From Halobacillus fulvus (lineage in GTDB: Bacteria; Bacillota; Bacilli; Bacillales; Halobacillaceae), in NCBI GenBank assembly GCA_004078665.1, contig SCFO01000013.1, positions 1-39,531 of the forward strand: DNA of 39,531 nucleotides, in the 5' to 3' direction. Both the position numbers and the translations under genes were made by a program. The notes below the pieces were generated by a model. That model was not told where the DNA came from, ran no database searches, and worked only from the letters and a program-made list of their open reading frames with translations. Below are positions 1 to 8,282 of the stretch, piece after piece (the stretch's first letter is position 1; each line of letters starts with the position of its first letter).

Positions 1-72
1 ACATGTGATTAACCTCGCTCGTATTAGTTAGTTAAATTATAAAGGGACATTCGAGGTCGTGAAACACAAAAA

Positions 73-115
73 CCCCGAATAAGGGCACTTTTTTATCAGT
101 GTCCATTATTCGGGG
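73..115. terminator. Imperfect inverted repeat at left edge
   Basis: Arms at 73-89 and 98-115 (CCCCGAATAAGGGCACT against AGTGTCCATTATTCGGGG) form a long, nearly perfect stem. The T-run lies on the minus-strand side (complement of the A-run at 68-72), so it would terminate leftward transcription best, yet no minus-strand gene lies just to its right. It may be a bidirectional terminator of a gene outside the window. Confidence 0.45.
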
Positions 116-150
116 TATAGTTCAAAATGGGCAGAGTTTTTTTATTAGCC

Positions 151-180
151 TGAACATTGTGCTTTCTATAAGAATATGAT
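151..180 (+). promoter_or_regulatory. Sigma-A type promoter of the yrrT operon
   Basis: TGAACA (151-156) is followed after 18 bases by TATGAT (175-180). The -35 is imperfect. Transcription would start near 187, just before the operator-like palindrome at 193-219. Confidence 0.45.
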
Positions 181-192
181 ACATTAAACATG

Positions 193-221
193 TAATTCCT
201 AGTTAATTGATTGGAATTATA
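193..221 (+). promoter_or_regulatory. CymR-like operator of the cysteine operon
   Basis: TAATTCC (193-199) and GGAATTA (213-219) form an exact inverted repeat with a 13-base spacer, between the probable -10 and the yrrT start. In B. subtilis the orthologous yrrT operon is repressed by CymR through AT-rich sites that contain GGAATT. A closely related word recurs upstream of the ABC transporter at 4841-4855. Assignment to CymR is inferred from operon content and site form; cymR itself is not in the window. Confidence 0.6.
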
Positions 222-243
222 AACATTAAGGAGTGGAAGAAGA

Positions 244-885
244 ATGGGAGTGGAATTCGTCGACCTGTTCGATCAATGGGCGAGCTCATATGACGATACG
301 GTCGCTGGGAAAGACCCGGAATATCGTGAAGTGTTTGAAGGTTACGACAGCATGCTTGAAGAGCTTGCACAGCTTTCGGTTTCTCCGGTCATGGAATTTG
401 GAGTCGGGACAGCAAATTTAACCAAAAAGATCATTGATCAACATAAGGTCGTCTTTGGAATCGAGCCTTCTTCAGAAATGAGGAAGATTGCCAAGATGAA
501 ATCTCCGGAAGCGGCGATTTATGCAGGAGACTTCTTGAAGTTTCCGAAGTTGCAGACACCGATCCGGTCCATTGTCAGTTCCTTTGCGTTTCATCATTTG
601 AATCAGGAGGAAAAATCCGCCGCGATTCAAATGTTCCACGAACAGCTAGAGCCGCAAGGGAAAATCATTTTTATCGATACATTATTTGAAAATGAAGCAC
701 ATAAAAAACAGCTGATCCAGCAGGCTGAAGCTGACGGATTCTTAAATTTAGCCCAGGACTTGCAGGAAGAATACTACCCTTATCTCGAACCTTTAAAAGA
801 GACGTTTGCTGCTCATGGCTTTGAGGTATCATGTAAGCAACTAAATAAATACGCCTGGCTGATTCAGGCGACAAAAGGAGAATGA
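244..885 (+). CDS. yrrT: SAM-dependent methyltransferase YrrT
   Basis: A 213-residue cytosolic class I methyltransferase. The SAM-binding motif I reads VMEFGVGTANLT near residue 49, followed by an acidic strand end (FGIEPS) and the FAFHHL region typical of the YrrT family. The methylated substrate is not known. It opens the operon yrrT-luxS-mccA-mccB; in B. subtilis yrrT likewise leads the operon that turns homocysteine into cysteine. The start is the ATG with AAGGAG ten bases upstream (228-233). Control is probably by the CymR-like site just upstream. The stop is three bases before the luxS start, so the two are probably co-translated. Confidence 0.85.
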   Translation: MGVEFVDLFDQWASSYDDTVAGKDPEYREVFEGYDSMLEELAQLSVSPVMEFGVGTANLTKKIIDQHKVVFGIEPSSEMRKIAKMKSPEAAIYAGDFLKFPKLQTPIRSIVSSFAFHHLNQEEKSAAIQMFHEQLEPQGKIIFIDTLFENEAHKKQLIQQAEADGFLNLAQDLQEEYYPYLEPLKETFAAHGFEVSCKQLNKYAWLIQATKGE

Positions 886-888
886 TGT

Positions 889-1347
889 ATGCCAAAAATG
901 AACGTAGAAAGCTTTAATCTCGACCATACAAAAGTGAAAGCGCCTTATGTCCGTTTAGTTGGAGTCACAGAAGGTCAAAAAGGTGATAAGATTTACAAAT
1001 ATGATCTTCGGATTAAGCAGCCGAACAAAGCCCATATGGAGATGCCGGCTCTTCATTCGCTAGAGCACTTGATGGCGGAAAATAGCCGCAATCACCACGA
1101 TCGTATCGTCGATATCGGACCGATGGGGTGCCAGACGGGCTTCTATATCGCGGTCTTGAATGAGGATAGCTATGAAACCATTTTGGATGTCATCGAAAAA
1201 ACGCTGCAAGATGTCCTAGAAGCTGATGAGGTCCCAGCTTGCAATGAAGTCCAATGCGGATTTGCAGCTAGCCACAGCTTGGAAGGGGCTCAGGAGCTCG
1301 CGCGCGAACTGCTTGAAAAACGTGATGAGTGGACAGAAGTTTTTTAA
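889..1347 (+). CDS. luxS: S-ribosylhomocysteine lyase LuxS
   Basis: LuxS splits S-ribosylhomocysteine into homocysteine and DPD, the AI-2 precursor. The 152 residues carry the metal-binding HSLEH motif (His56, Glu59, His60), the catalytic cysteine in GCQTG (Cys81) and the third metal ligand in VQCG (Cys123), so the enzyme looks intact. It starts three bases after yrrT with an AAAGGAG site. In B. subtilis the second gene of this operon is mtnN and luxS lies elsewhere. Here luxS takes that place, so the homocysteine it makes feeds directly into MccA and MccB. The nucleosidase that supplies its substrate is not in the window. Confidence 0.95.
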   Translation: MPKMNVESFNLDHTKVKAPYVRLVGVTEGQKGDKIYKYDLRIKQPNKAHMEMPALHSLEHLMAENSRNHHDRIVDIGPMGCQTGFYIAVLNEDSYETILDVIEKTLQDVLEADEVPACNEVQCGFAASHSLEGAQELARELLEKRDEWTEVF

Positions 1348-1366
1348 TAAAGAAAGGTGAGCGCGG

Positions 1367-2287
1367 ATGGCTTACGTCAGAAATGTACAATCACTGATTG
1401 GAAAAACTCCGATGATTGAGCTGACCCATTCCGAAATTCCGAATCAAGCCCGCATATTTGCAAAGCTTGAATTTATGAACCCAGGCGGCAGCATCAAAGA
1501 CCGCCTGGGTTTAAAACTGATCGAAGATGCGGAAAAGAAGGGGCTACTGAAGCGGGGAGGAACGATCATTGAACCGACTGCCGGAAATACCGGTATAGGT
1601 GTCGCACTTGCGGCAATCGGAAAAGGTTACCGTGTCGTATTCGTAACACCTGAGAAGTTCAGCCAGGAAAAGCAAAAGCTGATGCGTGCCCTCGGTGCAG
1701 AAGTCGTCAATACGCCTACAGACCAAGGAATGAAAGGGGCGATTGATCGAGCGGCTCAGCTGTGTAAAGAAATCAAAGGCTCCTGTAGCTTAGAACAGTT
1801 CAATAATCAAGCGAACCCTGATACGTATTATGAAATGCTCGGACCGGAAATATATAACGATTTGAATGGAGAAATCGATATATTCCTGGCAGGTGCCGGA
1901 ACAGGCGGAACGTTTATGGGCACCGCCCGTTATTTAAAGGAGAAGAACCGTGACATTAAAACGTCGATTGTCGAGCCTGAGGGTTCCATTTTGAATGGTG
2001 GAGAATCCGGACCACACCGAACAGAAGGGATCGGCATGGAATTTCTGCCGTTTTACATGGACACAAATTATTTCGACGCGATCCATACGATACCGGATCG
2101 GATCGCTTTTCAAAGGGTGAAAGAGCTTGCTTTGAATGAAGGGTTACTCGTCGCGAGCTCTTCAGGGGCAGCGTTCGAGGCAGCCTTGAGAGAAGCGGCT
2201 CAGGCTAAACCTGGAGCGAGAATCGTCACCATTTTTCCGGACAGCAGTGAACGATACTTAAGCCAAGGGATTTATGATGAGGAGTGA
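1367..2287 (+). CDS. mccA: Cystathionine beta-synthase MccA (O-acetylserine-dependent)
   Basis: A 306-residue PLP enzyme of the cysteine synthase/CBS fold. The PLP lysine is Lys44 in NPGGSIKDR, the substrate loop is EPTAGNTGIG, and the phosphate-binding loop is GAGTGGT near residue 175. It has no C-terminal CBS domains, as expected for the bacterial MccA (YrhA) form, which condenses homocysteine with O-acetylserine to cystathionine. Its position between luxS and mccB distinguishes it from CysK. The last codons overlap the ribosome binding site of mccB, so expression is tightly linked. Confidence 0.88.
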   Translation: MAYVRNVQSLIGKTPMIELTHSEIPNQARIFAKLEFMNPGGSIKDRLGLKLIEDAEKKGLLKRGGTIIEPTAGNTGIGVALAAIGKGYRVVFVTPEKFSQEKQKLMRALGAEVVNTPTDQGMKGAIDRAAQLCKEIKGSCSLEQFNNQANPDTYYEMLGPEIYNDLNGEIDIFLAGAGTGGTFMGTARYLKEKNRDIKTSIVEPEGSILNGGESGPHRTEGIGMEFLPFYMDTNYFDAIHTIPDRIAFQRVKELALNEGLLVASSSGAAFEAALREAAQAKPGARIVTIFPDSSERYLSQGIYDEE

Positions 2288-2292
2288 AACGG

Positions 2293-3429
2293 ATGAGAAA
2301 AAAGACACAACTAATTCATGGTGGCATTACCGGCGATGAAAAGACAGGTGCAGTTTCCGTGCCGATCTATCAAGTCAGTACTTATGAGCAGGACGGTGTA
2401 GGGAAGCATAGAGGATATGAATATTCACGAACAGGAAACCCGACGCGATTCGCATTGGAAGAACTGATCAAAGATTTAGAAGGCGGTCACCGCGGATTTG
2501 CCTTCGGCTCTGGAATGGCAGCAATTACAGCCGTTTTAATGACCTTCAATCAAGGGGATCACGTTATCTTTACAGACGATGTATATGGCGGCACGTATCG
2601 CCTTGTTTCGAAAGTGATCAACCGCTTCGGCTTGGAATCGACCTTCGTGGATACTAGTGATGTAAAACAAATTGAAGCCGCTGTAAAGGATAATACAAAA
2701 GCGATTTATGTAGAGACTCCGACGAATCCCCTTCTTAAAGTGACGGATCTTGAAAAGGTCTCCCAACTGGCAAAAGCGAAGAACCTGACGTTCATCGTGG
2801 ATAATACGTTCAGTACGCCTTACTGGCAAAATCCGATCGAGCTTGGAGCAGACATCGTGCTCCACAGCGCGACGAAATACTTGGGTGGACACAGTGATGT
2901 CGTCGCAGGTCTTGTGGTCGTCAATTCTGAGCAGCTGGCGGAGGATGTCCATTTTGTGCTGAATTCTTCTGGAGGGGTTTTGGGACCGCATGATTCCTGG
3001 TTGCTGATGAGAGGGATCAAGACGCTCGGTGTCCGTATGGAGGAAATCGAGTCGAATACGAAAGCCTTCGTGGAGTTCCTTGAAGAGCTTCCGGAAGTGA
3101 CGAACATCTACTACCCTGGACTCGAATCCCATCAAGGTCATGATACCCACCAAAAACAGGCGAGTGGCAATGGCGGGATGATTTCGTTTGATGTCGGAAG
3201 CGGTCAAAAGGCGGATCAAGTGTTACGTAATGTGCATTTCTTTACACTTGCCGAGAGCTTAGGCGCAGTGGAAAGTCTGATTTCTGTACCGGCGATGATG
3301 ACACACGCCTCGATTCCGGCTGATCGTCGTCAGGAGCTGGGGATAACGGACGGTCTTGTCCGCGTATCGATCGGCCTTGAAGATGTGGAAGATCTCAAAG
3401 AAGACTTTTTACAGGCCTTAAGAAAATAG
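2293..3429 (+). CDS. mccB: Cystathionine gamma-lyase / homocysteine gamma-lyase MccB
   Basis: A Cys/Met-metabolism PLP enzyme of 378 residues that cleaves cystathionine to cysteine, completing reverse transsulfuration. The PLP lysine is Lys195 in HSATKYLGGHSDV, with the family motifs YSRTGNPT and ETPTNP. The chosen start is the ATG at 2293, because AGGAG (2280-2284) lies eight bases upstream. An in-frame GTG at 2284 has no site of its own and overlaps the mccA stop. Homologous cystathionine gamma-synthases have the same fold; operon context favours the lyase. A strong terminator follows, so no yrhC-like gene ends this operon. Confidence 0.88.
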   Translation: MRKKTQLIHGGITGDEKTGAVSVPIYQVSTYEQDGVGKHRGYEYSRTGNPTRFALEELIKDLEGGHRGFAFGSGMAAITAVLMTFNQGDHVIFTDDVYGGTYRLVSKVINRFGLESTFVDTSDVKQIEAAVKDNTKAIYVETPTNPLLKVTDLEKVSQLAKAKNLTFIVDNTFSTPYWQNPIELGADIVLHSATKYLGGHSDVVAGLVVVNSEQLAEDVHFVLNSSGGVLGPHDSWLLMRGIKTLGVRMEEIESNTKAFVEFLEELPEVTNIYYPGLESHQGHDTHQKQASGNGGMISFDVGSGQKADQVLRNVHFFTLAESLGAVESLISVPAMMTHASIPADRRQELGITDGLVRVSIGLEDVEDLKEDFLQALRK

Positions 3430-3430
3430 G

Positions 3431-3462
3431 AAAAAGAGCTCCTGTTTGGGGCTCTTTTTTTT
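3431..3462 (+). terminator. Intrinsic terminator of the yrrT-luxS-mccAB operon
   Basis: The stem AAAGAGCTCC/GGGGCTCTTT, with one G-U pair, has a TGTTT loop and is followed by a run of eight T. Confidence 0.85.
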
Positions 3463-3525
3463 GTGCATAGCTTCGACTCCTCGTCACAAACTACAAAAGA
3501 AGTCTCTGATCAGGAGTTGGAATGA

Positions 3526-4215
3526 ATGGACTTTATGCATGTAAAAGCGCAGTTGGAAGAGCGCAAAAGAGAAATCGAAGAACGTCTCATGGCAAATGGG
3601 AAGTTCGGATTGAACCGCGGCTTTGCAAGTGACACGTCATCCGGTGAGTTGTCCCAGTATGATAACCACCCGGCAGACTCTGGCACAGAGCTTTACGAAA
3701 GAGAAAAAGATATTGCGTTGTTAGGGCATTTAAGAGAAGAGTTATCCGATATTGACTATTCGTTGAACCAAATCGCACAAGGAACGTACGGGATTTGCGA
3801 AGTGACAGGACAGAGAATTTCTGAAGAACGTCTCGGAGCACTACCGACAGCACGTACCATTGCAGAGGCTTCACCAAATCAACGAATCGCCCGTGACCGT
3901 CCTGTTGAGGAAGAGGTTGTGGGAAAAATGGAGGAAGACTATGGCCGTTCGGATACAGAACCGGACTACAATGAGCAGAACGCTTATGAACAAGTCGCTT
4001 CTTTTAATCAAACAAGCATGACATATGACGGTTCCTCTTTGATGGATAATCAGGATGGAGTCGGATATGTTGAAGAATTCGAACCGTTTGTTTCAACAGA
4101 TATGAATGGGTACACAGGAGCGGACAATGTTCGTTTTGAACGCAATGAACATTATGACCGCTACATGGACACCCAAGATCAAATAGAAGCATCTACAGAA
4201 AAAACTCCTGACTAA
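3526..4215 (+). CDS. YteA-like TraR/DksA-family sporulation protein
   Basis: A 229-residue protein with an N-terminal coiled coil (about residues 1-30, Arg/Glu-rich), a GELSQYDNHPAD segment near residue 43, and a DksA-like stretch around GTYGICEVTGQRISEERL (about 85-102). This layout is the YteA family of Bacillales, which is linked to sporulation. The DksA zinc finger is degenerate: only one cysteine remains and the rest of the C4 motif is replaced, as is usual in this family, so zinc binding is unlikely. The C-terminal half is acidic and low in complexity. AGGAG precedes the start by about 11 bases. Confidence 0.7.
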   Translation: MDFMHVKAQLEERKREIEERLMANGKFGLNRGFASDTSSGELSQYDNHPADSGTELYEREKDIALLGHLREELSDIDYSLNQIAQGTYGICEVTGQRISEERLGALPTARTIAEASPNQRIARDRPVEEEVVGKMEEDYGRSDTEPDYNEQNAYEQVASFNQTSMTYDGSSLMDNQDGVGYVEEFEPFVSTDMNGYTGADNVRFERNEHYDRYMDTQDQIEASTEKTPD

Positions 4216-4230
4216 TTCAGGAGTTTTTCT
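4201..4230. terminator. Bidirectional terminator between yteA-like gene and Lin0512 gene
   Basis: AACTCCTGA (4203-4211) pairs with TCAGGAGTT (4217-4225). T-runs lie on both sides, so it can serve both convergent genes. The left arm overlaps the last codons of the yteA-like gene. Confidence 0.8.
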
Positions 4231-4268
4231 TTATACATATGACATACGAAAACGGCTTTTAGTCCTCT

Positions 4269-4634
4269 TTAATATCCAACCTCAACCGCCGCATTGACGA
4301 TATACATCAAATCGTTTTTATCGCCTTTTTCCTCAATGAAAATGCCGCTCGACGTCACCATTCCACCGTCCATCACTTCGATTCGAACCTCTCCAAACGG
4401 AATTGCCCGCTTTACTTCTTCATGATCAAGTTCATCGTGATCACACGGAACCGCCAATTTGACGTTGATTTTCATATGATCTAGCGACTGGTCCGGCAAA
4501 ACCGTACGAATCCCCGGCATCGAGTTCGTATGAATCGCGTTTTTAATCGCTCGTACCGCTGCTTTTGTAATGTTTTGTCCATGGACATCTGTCCCCATAC
4601 CTGTTTGTATAAACATCAATTGTTCCACAATCAT
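4269..4634 (-). CDS. Lin0512 family protein
   Basis: A 121-residue soluble protein with the pattern of the Lin0512 family: it starts EQLMFIQTGMGTDVHGQ, contains NAIHTNSMPGI, and ends in a beta-rich GGMVTSSGIFIE segment. The family is conserved in bacteria and fungi, and I know of no established function. The ATG is preceded on the minus strand by AAAGGTGG at a short distance. It stands alone and converges with the yteA-like gene. Confidence 0.65.
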   Translation of the reverse strand: MIVEQLMFIQTGMGTDVHGQNITKAAVRAIKNAIHTNSMPGIRTVLPDQSLDHMKINVKLAVPCDHDELDHEEVKRAIPFGEVRIEVMDGGMVTSSGIFIEEKGDKNDLMYIVNAAVEVGY

Positions 4635-4782
4635 TCCACCTTTTTCTTTTTATTTTAACATGGTCCTTTTTGAACGCGTAACGTGGGATTCTTATGGAAC
4701 GATTCTTACCTCTTATGCAGGATATTCTTTTACACCCGTTTTACAAGAATCGACGATCTTTTCAGAAATTTTTCAATACGTG

Positions 4783-4811
4783 TTGCACATATGGAAAGAC
4801 GTCTGTATAAT
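4783..4811 (+). promoter_or_regulatory. Sigma-A promoter of the ABC transporter operon
   Basis: TTGCAC (4783-4788), a 17-base spacer and a consensus TATAAT (4806-4811) form one of the cleanest promoters of the window. The first half of the intergenic region, 4635-4780, shows no further gene. Confidence 0.75.
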
Positions 4812-4840
4812 CTAATACTATAATCTTAAAACATACTATT

Positions 4841-4855
4841 TTGATAGGAATTATA
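4841..4855 (+). promoter_or_regulatory. Second CymR-like half-site
   Basis: TTGATAGGAATTATA differs in one base from TTGATTGGAATTATA at 207-221 in front of yrrT. Both lie between a -10 box and the first gene of a unit. The opposite half TAATTCC seen at yrrT is not obvious here, so the site is only partial. Confidence 0.45.
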
Positions 4856-4872
4856 TAGATAGGGTGAGGCGT

Positions 4873-5661
4873 TTGTTTCTAAGGATGAAAAACGTTGGGA
4901 AAACATTTGAGGATCAGGAGCAAGGAAGCTTCCAAGTATTCTCGGATATTGATTTAGATATTAAGGAAAACCAGTTTGTTTCCCTGCTCGGCCCTTCAGG
5001 GTGCGGGAAGTCGACGCTGCTATCGATGGTAGCGGGTCTGGAAAGTGTAACAGAGGGATCCATCATGCTTGAAGACAAAGAGATCAAGAAAGCAGGACCT
5101 GATCGAGGAATGGTATTCCAGCAGGCATCCCTGTTCCCGTGGCTCAATGTAAAAGAGAACGTCATGTTCCCACTTAAGAAAAAGCTTTCGAAACAGGAAG
5201 CCTCTGAGCGAGCGGACCGCTTTTTACAAATGGTGCATTTGAGTCGCTTCAAAGAACACTATACACACGAATTGTCAGGCGGGATGCAGCAGCGAGTGGC
5301 GATTGCACGGGCGCTTGCCATGGATCCGAAGGTGCTGTTAATGGATGAACCCTTCGGAGCGCTGGATGAGCAGACGCGCCATATTTTACACGAAGAGCTG
5401 ATGAAAATATGGGAAGAAACCCAAAAGACGATTCTCTTTGTGACGCATAGTATCCAGGAGGCCATCAAGCTATCCGATCGCGTTGTCGTGATGGGAACAA
5501 GACCAGGGAAAATCATCGCAGATTTCAAGATCGATTTACCACGACCGAGAAAAAGAGAAGATCAGCAGGTCATTGAGCTTGAGAAAAAAGTGATGAACCT
5601 CCTTGAAGGAGAAATCAACAAAGTATTGAAGGAAGAGCTTAGTCATGAATACAGCCATTAA
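4873..5661 (+). CDS. ABC transporter ATP-binding protein (SsuB/TauB/NrtD type)
   Basis: ATPase of a nitrate/sulfonate/taurine-type importer, at the inner face of the membrane. Walker A is GPSGCGKST, the Q-loop region is GMVFQQASLFPW, the signature is LSGGMQQR, Walker B is VLLMDEPFGALD and the switch histidine is in VTHSIQEA. The start is uncertain. TTG at 4873 has GGGTGAGG just upstream and gives a normal N terminus; GTG at 4864 and ATG at 4885 are alternatives. It overlaps the permease gene by 17 bases. The substrate cannot be read from the sequence; the shared sulfur-type operator favours a sulfur compound. Confidence 0.85.
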   Translation: MFLRMKNVGKTFEDQEQGSFQVFSDIDLDIKENQFVSLLGPSGCGKSTLLSMVAGLESVTEGSIMLEDKEIKKAGPDRGMVFQQASLFPWLNVKENVMFPLKKKLSKQEASERADRFLQMVHLSRFKEHYTHELSGGMQQRVAIARALAMDPKVLLMDEPFGALDEQTRHILHEELMKIWEETQKTILFVTHSIQEAIKLSDRVVVMGTRPGKIIADFKIDLPRPRKREDQQVIELEKKVMNLLEGEINKVLKEELSHEYSH

Positions 5662-6403
5662 ACGCATCTTATTTTTAATTGTTATTATCGGAATTTGGCA
5701 GCTGGTCTTTACAGCGGGAATTTTTGAAGAAATTGTGTTTCCTGCTCCGATTAGCGTAGCGGAAGCTCTTTATGTCGGCTTTGCTGATGGGGACTTCGTC
5801 GGGGCGCTTGGAGCGAGCTTCAAGCACTTATTCATGGGATTGTCGCTAGCGATCCTTCTGGGGACGATGTTAGGTGTCATTCTCGGGAAGTCGAAACAGG
5901 CGGATGAAACGGCCGGGATGTATTTAATTGCTTTGCAAAGTATTCCGAGCATCGTATGGGTGCCACTGGCCATCATGTTATTCGGTTTTACGGAATTTGC
6001 CGTCGTCTTTGTCGTTGTTCTTGGAGGAACGTTTGTCATGGCTCTAAATGTGAGGTCGGCGATACATAGTGTGCCGCCGCAGCTGGTAAGGGCTGCAAGA
6101 ACGATGGGGACAAACGGGGCTCCGTTATTTTTCAGAGTCGAAGTTCCATCCAGCGTTCCCTATTTCATTACCGGAATCAGGTTAGCGTGGGCTTTCAGTT
6201 GGCGTGCCTTGATGGCGGGTGAGTTATTGAGTAATGGTCCAGGGCTTGGGTATTCCCTTCGTTACGCACAGGATTACGCTCGTATGGATCAAGTAGTCGC
6301 AATCATTATTATTATCGGTGTTATTGGTGCCGTCGTCGATCAGCTTGTGTTTTCTAAGTTTGAAAAGAGTGTGATGAGACGCTGGGGCTTGGCTAAATCA
6401 TAA
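5645..6403 (+). CDS. ABC transporter permease (SsuC/TauC type)
   Basis: A 252-residue inner-membrane permease with about six hydrophobic segments (near residues 7-25, 62-80, 100-120, 122-140, 185-205 and 218-235). The cytoplasmic EAA loop that docks the ATPase is visible in RAARTMGTNGAPLFFRVEVP (about 151-170). Translation starts inside the end of the ATPase gene, with GAAGGAAGAG upstream, so the two products are likely made in matched amounts. It is the membrane part of the importer formed with its neighbours on both sides. Confidence 0.87.
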   Translation: MNTAIKRILFLIVIIGIWQLVFTAGIFEEIVFPAPISVAEALYVGFADGDFVGALGASFKHLFMGLSLAILLGTMLGVILGKSKQADETAGMYLIALQSIPSIVWVPLAIMLFGFTEFAVVFVVVLGGTFVMALNVRSAIHSVPPQLVRAARTMGTNGAPLFFRVEVPSSVPYFITGIRLAWAFSWRALMAGELLSNGPGLGYSLRYAQDYARMDQVVAIIIIIGVIGAVVDQLVFSKFEKSVMRRWGLAKS

Positions 6404-6424
6404 AGGAATGGAGAGGATTGAATC

Positions 6425-7426
6425 ATGAAAAAAGTGTTAGCACTATTCGTATTACTCCCGTTAGGTTTTCTTTTGGCCGCGTGTGGAAGTGATGCAGACG
6501 CAGGAAGCGGAGCGGAAGCTGGGGATTCGATTACAATCGGCTATTTCCCGAATATTAACCACGTAGCCGGAATGGTTGCAGAAGAAAAGGATCTTTACAC
6601 AGAAACCCTTCCGGATGGAACGGAAGTAAACTATCAGTATTTCCCTGACGGATCTTCTTTCATGACAGCGATTGAAACAGGAGATATCCAAGGTGGGCTT
6701 GTCGGTCCAGGACCTGCGATGAACCACTATGCAAGTGGAGCGAAAATTAACATTGTTGCAGGTGGATCAACGGGTGGTACGGTCATCATGGCGAGAAAAG
6801 GTGCAGGAATTGAATCCCCTGAAGATTTAGCAGGGAAGACGTTTATTTCCCCTCGTGTCGGCTGTACTCATGATGTTCAATTCGAGACGTTGATGAAGCA
6901 GGAATTCGGTATGACTTCTGATCGTGTCGATGGTGAAATGAAGCACGTAACAGGAAAACCAGCTACGTATTCCAGCATGTTCCAGACGAAAAAAGTAGAC
7001 GTTGCGACAGTTCCAGAGCCTTGGGCATCTTCTATTGAAGCAGAAGGTACTGGGGAAGTGCTAATCGATACACCAAGCGTAGCGTTCGGTGAAACACTGC
7101 CAGCCGCTGTATTTGTCACTTCTCAGGAGCTTGTCGAAAATCAACCAGAGCTTGTGGACAATATTGTAGAAGCGCATAAACAAGCAACAGACTTCATTGC
7201 TGAGAACCCTGAAGAAGCGAAGCAGATTGCTGGTGACAAAATTAAGGAAATTACAGATCAGGAATTGTCTGAAGAAGTAATTAACAATGCTTGGGATCGT
7301 ATCGACTTCACGTATGAAGTGAATGAAGACGTCCTTCAGGATTTTGCCAACTCTTCGTATGACTTGGAATTCCTGAAAGAGAAGCCAGATTTGACTGGAC
7401 TTGTTGATAAAAGCTTTCTTGAATAG
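6425..7426 (+). CDS. ABC transporter substrate-binding lipoprotein (SsuA/NrtA-like)
   Basis: A 333-residue lipoprotein. The signal peptide ends in the lipobox LLAAC with the lipid-attachment cysteine at residue 20, so the protein is anchored outside the membrane. The mature part starts with an acidic Gly/Ala linker and then IGYFPNINHVAG, typical of the NMT1/SsuA-like family that binds sulfonates, nitrate, taurine or thiamine precursors. No sulfonate monooxygenase, nitrate reductase or thiamine gene lies next to it, so the ligand is open. GGAGAGG lies upstream of the ATG. It is the last gene of the operon. Confidence 0.83.
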   Translation: MKKVLALFVLLPLGFLLAACGSDADAGSGAEAGDSITIGYFPNINHVAGMVAEEKDLYTETLPDGTEVNYQYFPDGSSFMTAIETGDIQGGLVGPGPAMNHYASGAKINIVAGGSTGGTVIMARKGAGIESPEDLAGKTFISPRVGCTHDVQFETLMKQEFGMTSDRVDGEMKHVTGKPATYSSMFQTKKVDVATVPEPWASSIEAEGTGEVLIDTPSVAFGETLPAAVFVTSQELVENQPELVDNIVEAHKQATDFIAENPEEAKQIAGDKIKEITDQELSEEVINNAWDRIDFTYEVNEDVLQDFANSSYDLEFLKEKPDLTGLVDKSFLE

Positions 7427-7435
7427 AGCAAATTG

Positions 7436-7474
7436 AAAAAACCAACGACTTGTGATCAGGTCGTTGGTTTTTTT
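7436..7474. terminator. Bidirectional terminator
   Basis: ACCAACGACTT and the complementary AGGTCGTTGGT (7441-7468) are flanked by an A-run and a T-run. It can end both the ABC operon and the leftward GNAT gene. Confidence 0.88.
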
Positions 7475-7475
7475 G

Positions 7476-8282
7476 TTAGGATCGTGACGGCTCGTAAATA
7501 TGCATCATCCATTTTCCGATATCCTGAAACCCGATCCGTTTATAAAGGGTTCCAGCTGATGGGTTATCGTAAAAGAGACAAAGCATTTTTCCTTCCCTCA
7601 ACAAATCCTCCGTCAGCTTCTTCATTACGGAGCTTGCGTATCCGTGCTTCTGATGATCAGGGTGTGTGCAGACTCCTACAATCATGGCCGAATATTTATT
7701 TTCAGCTGTCGTAGAAGCAGAAGAGACAAGGCGATTTCCGTTTTCTAAGTAATAAGTGCGAGCAGACCCGCTTTCCATCCCTCTCCGAATGCTCTCTTCT
7801 CTAGAATCGTCTTTTTCAAATTCCGGGATTGAATCGTGTAGTTTGGCCAAAATCGGGATGTCCTCCATATTGGCTTTTTTCACAAGCGTAGTGTCCCAGT
7901 GATCGGGGATATCGTTTTGACTTTCGCATTTGGCATAATACAATGTTCGCGTTCTCTTTTTCTCATGGGTCACAAACGAAAGGAGCTGATCGACACAGTC
8001 TTTCAGTCCAGATAGCTGCATGAAATCATCGTCTTGGTTGATGATCTCAGCGAATTCCTTCGCATTGAACTGTTTTTCTGCGTAGCATATATAATTGTTA
8101 TGGTACTTCAGCAAAATAGCAATCAGATTCCCGGACTCTTCAAACTCTCCCCATAACTTTTGAAAGGACTGCTCATAGCCAAAGTTTTCTATATCACCGA
8201 TAATAAAAAGGTTCTCGGCAGGCTTTTTCATTAAAAGCTCCTGACAGAACGGATCGTCTTCCTCGTATAACCGTCGGATCAT
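7476..8282 (-). CDS. GNAT family N-acetyltransferase coupled to a c-di-GMP gene
   Basis: A 268-residue two-part protein. An N-terminal region of about 140 residues resembles the domain that precedes GNAT in larger acetyltransferases. The C-terminal GNAT fold has the acetyl-CoA motif VCTHPDHQKHGYAS and ends in LYKRIGFQDIG. The chosen ATG at 8282 has an excellent AAGGAGG about ten bases upstream and overlaps the stop of the upstream gene as ATGA. Upstream in-frame starts lie inside that gene and have no site. The substrate is unknown. The four-base overlap suggests translational coupling to the GAF/GGDEF/EAL protein. Confidence 0.8.
   Translation of the reverse strand: MIRRLYEEDDPFCQELLMKKPAENLFIIGDIENFGYEQSFQKLWGEFEESGNLIAILLKYHNNYICYAEKQFNAKEFAEIINQDDDFMQLSGLKDCVDQLLSFVTHEKKRTRTLYYAKCESQNDIPDHWDTTLVKKANMEDIPILAKLHDSIPEFEKDDSREESIRRGMESGSARTYYLENGNRLVSSASTTAENKYSAMIVGVCTHPDHQKHGYASSVMKKLTEDLLREGKMLCLFYDNPSAGTLYKRIGFQDIGKWMMHIYEPSRS

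Noticed and set aside
2536-3219. 227-codon open frame antisense to mccB
   Set aside because: A shadow of the mccB coding frame, with no ribosome binding site or recognisable protein pattern.
4570-4815. 81-codon plus-strand open frame between the Lin0512 gene and the ABC operon
   Set aside because: It overlaps the Lin0512 gene start and the ABC promoter, and has no ribosome binding site or family pattern.
4635-4863. TPP or S-box riboswitch in front of the ABC operon
   Set aside because: No THI-box or S-box core motif was found; only a promoter and a short operator-like word are seen.
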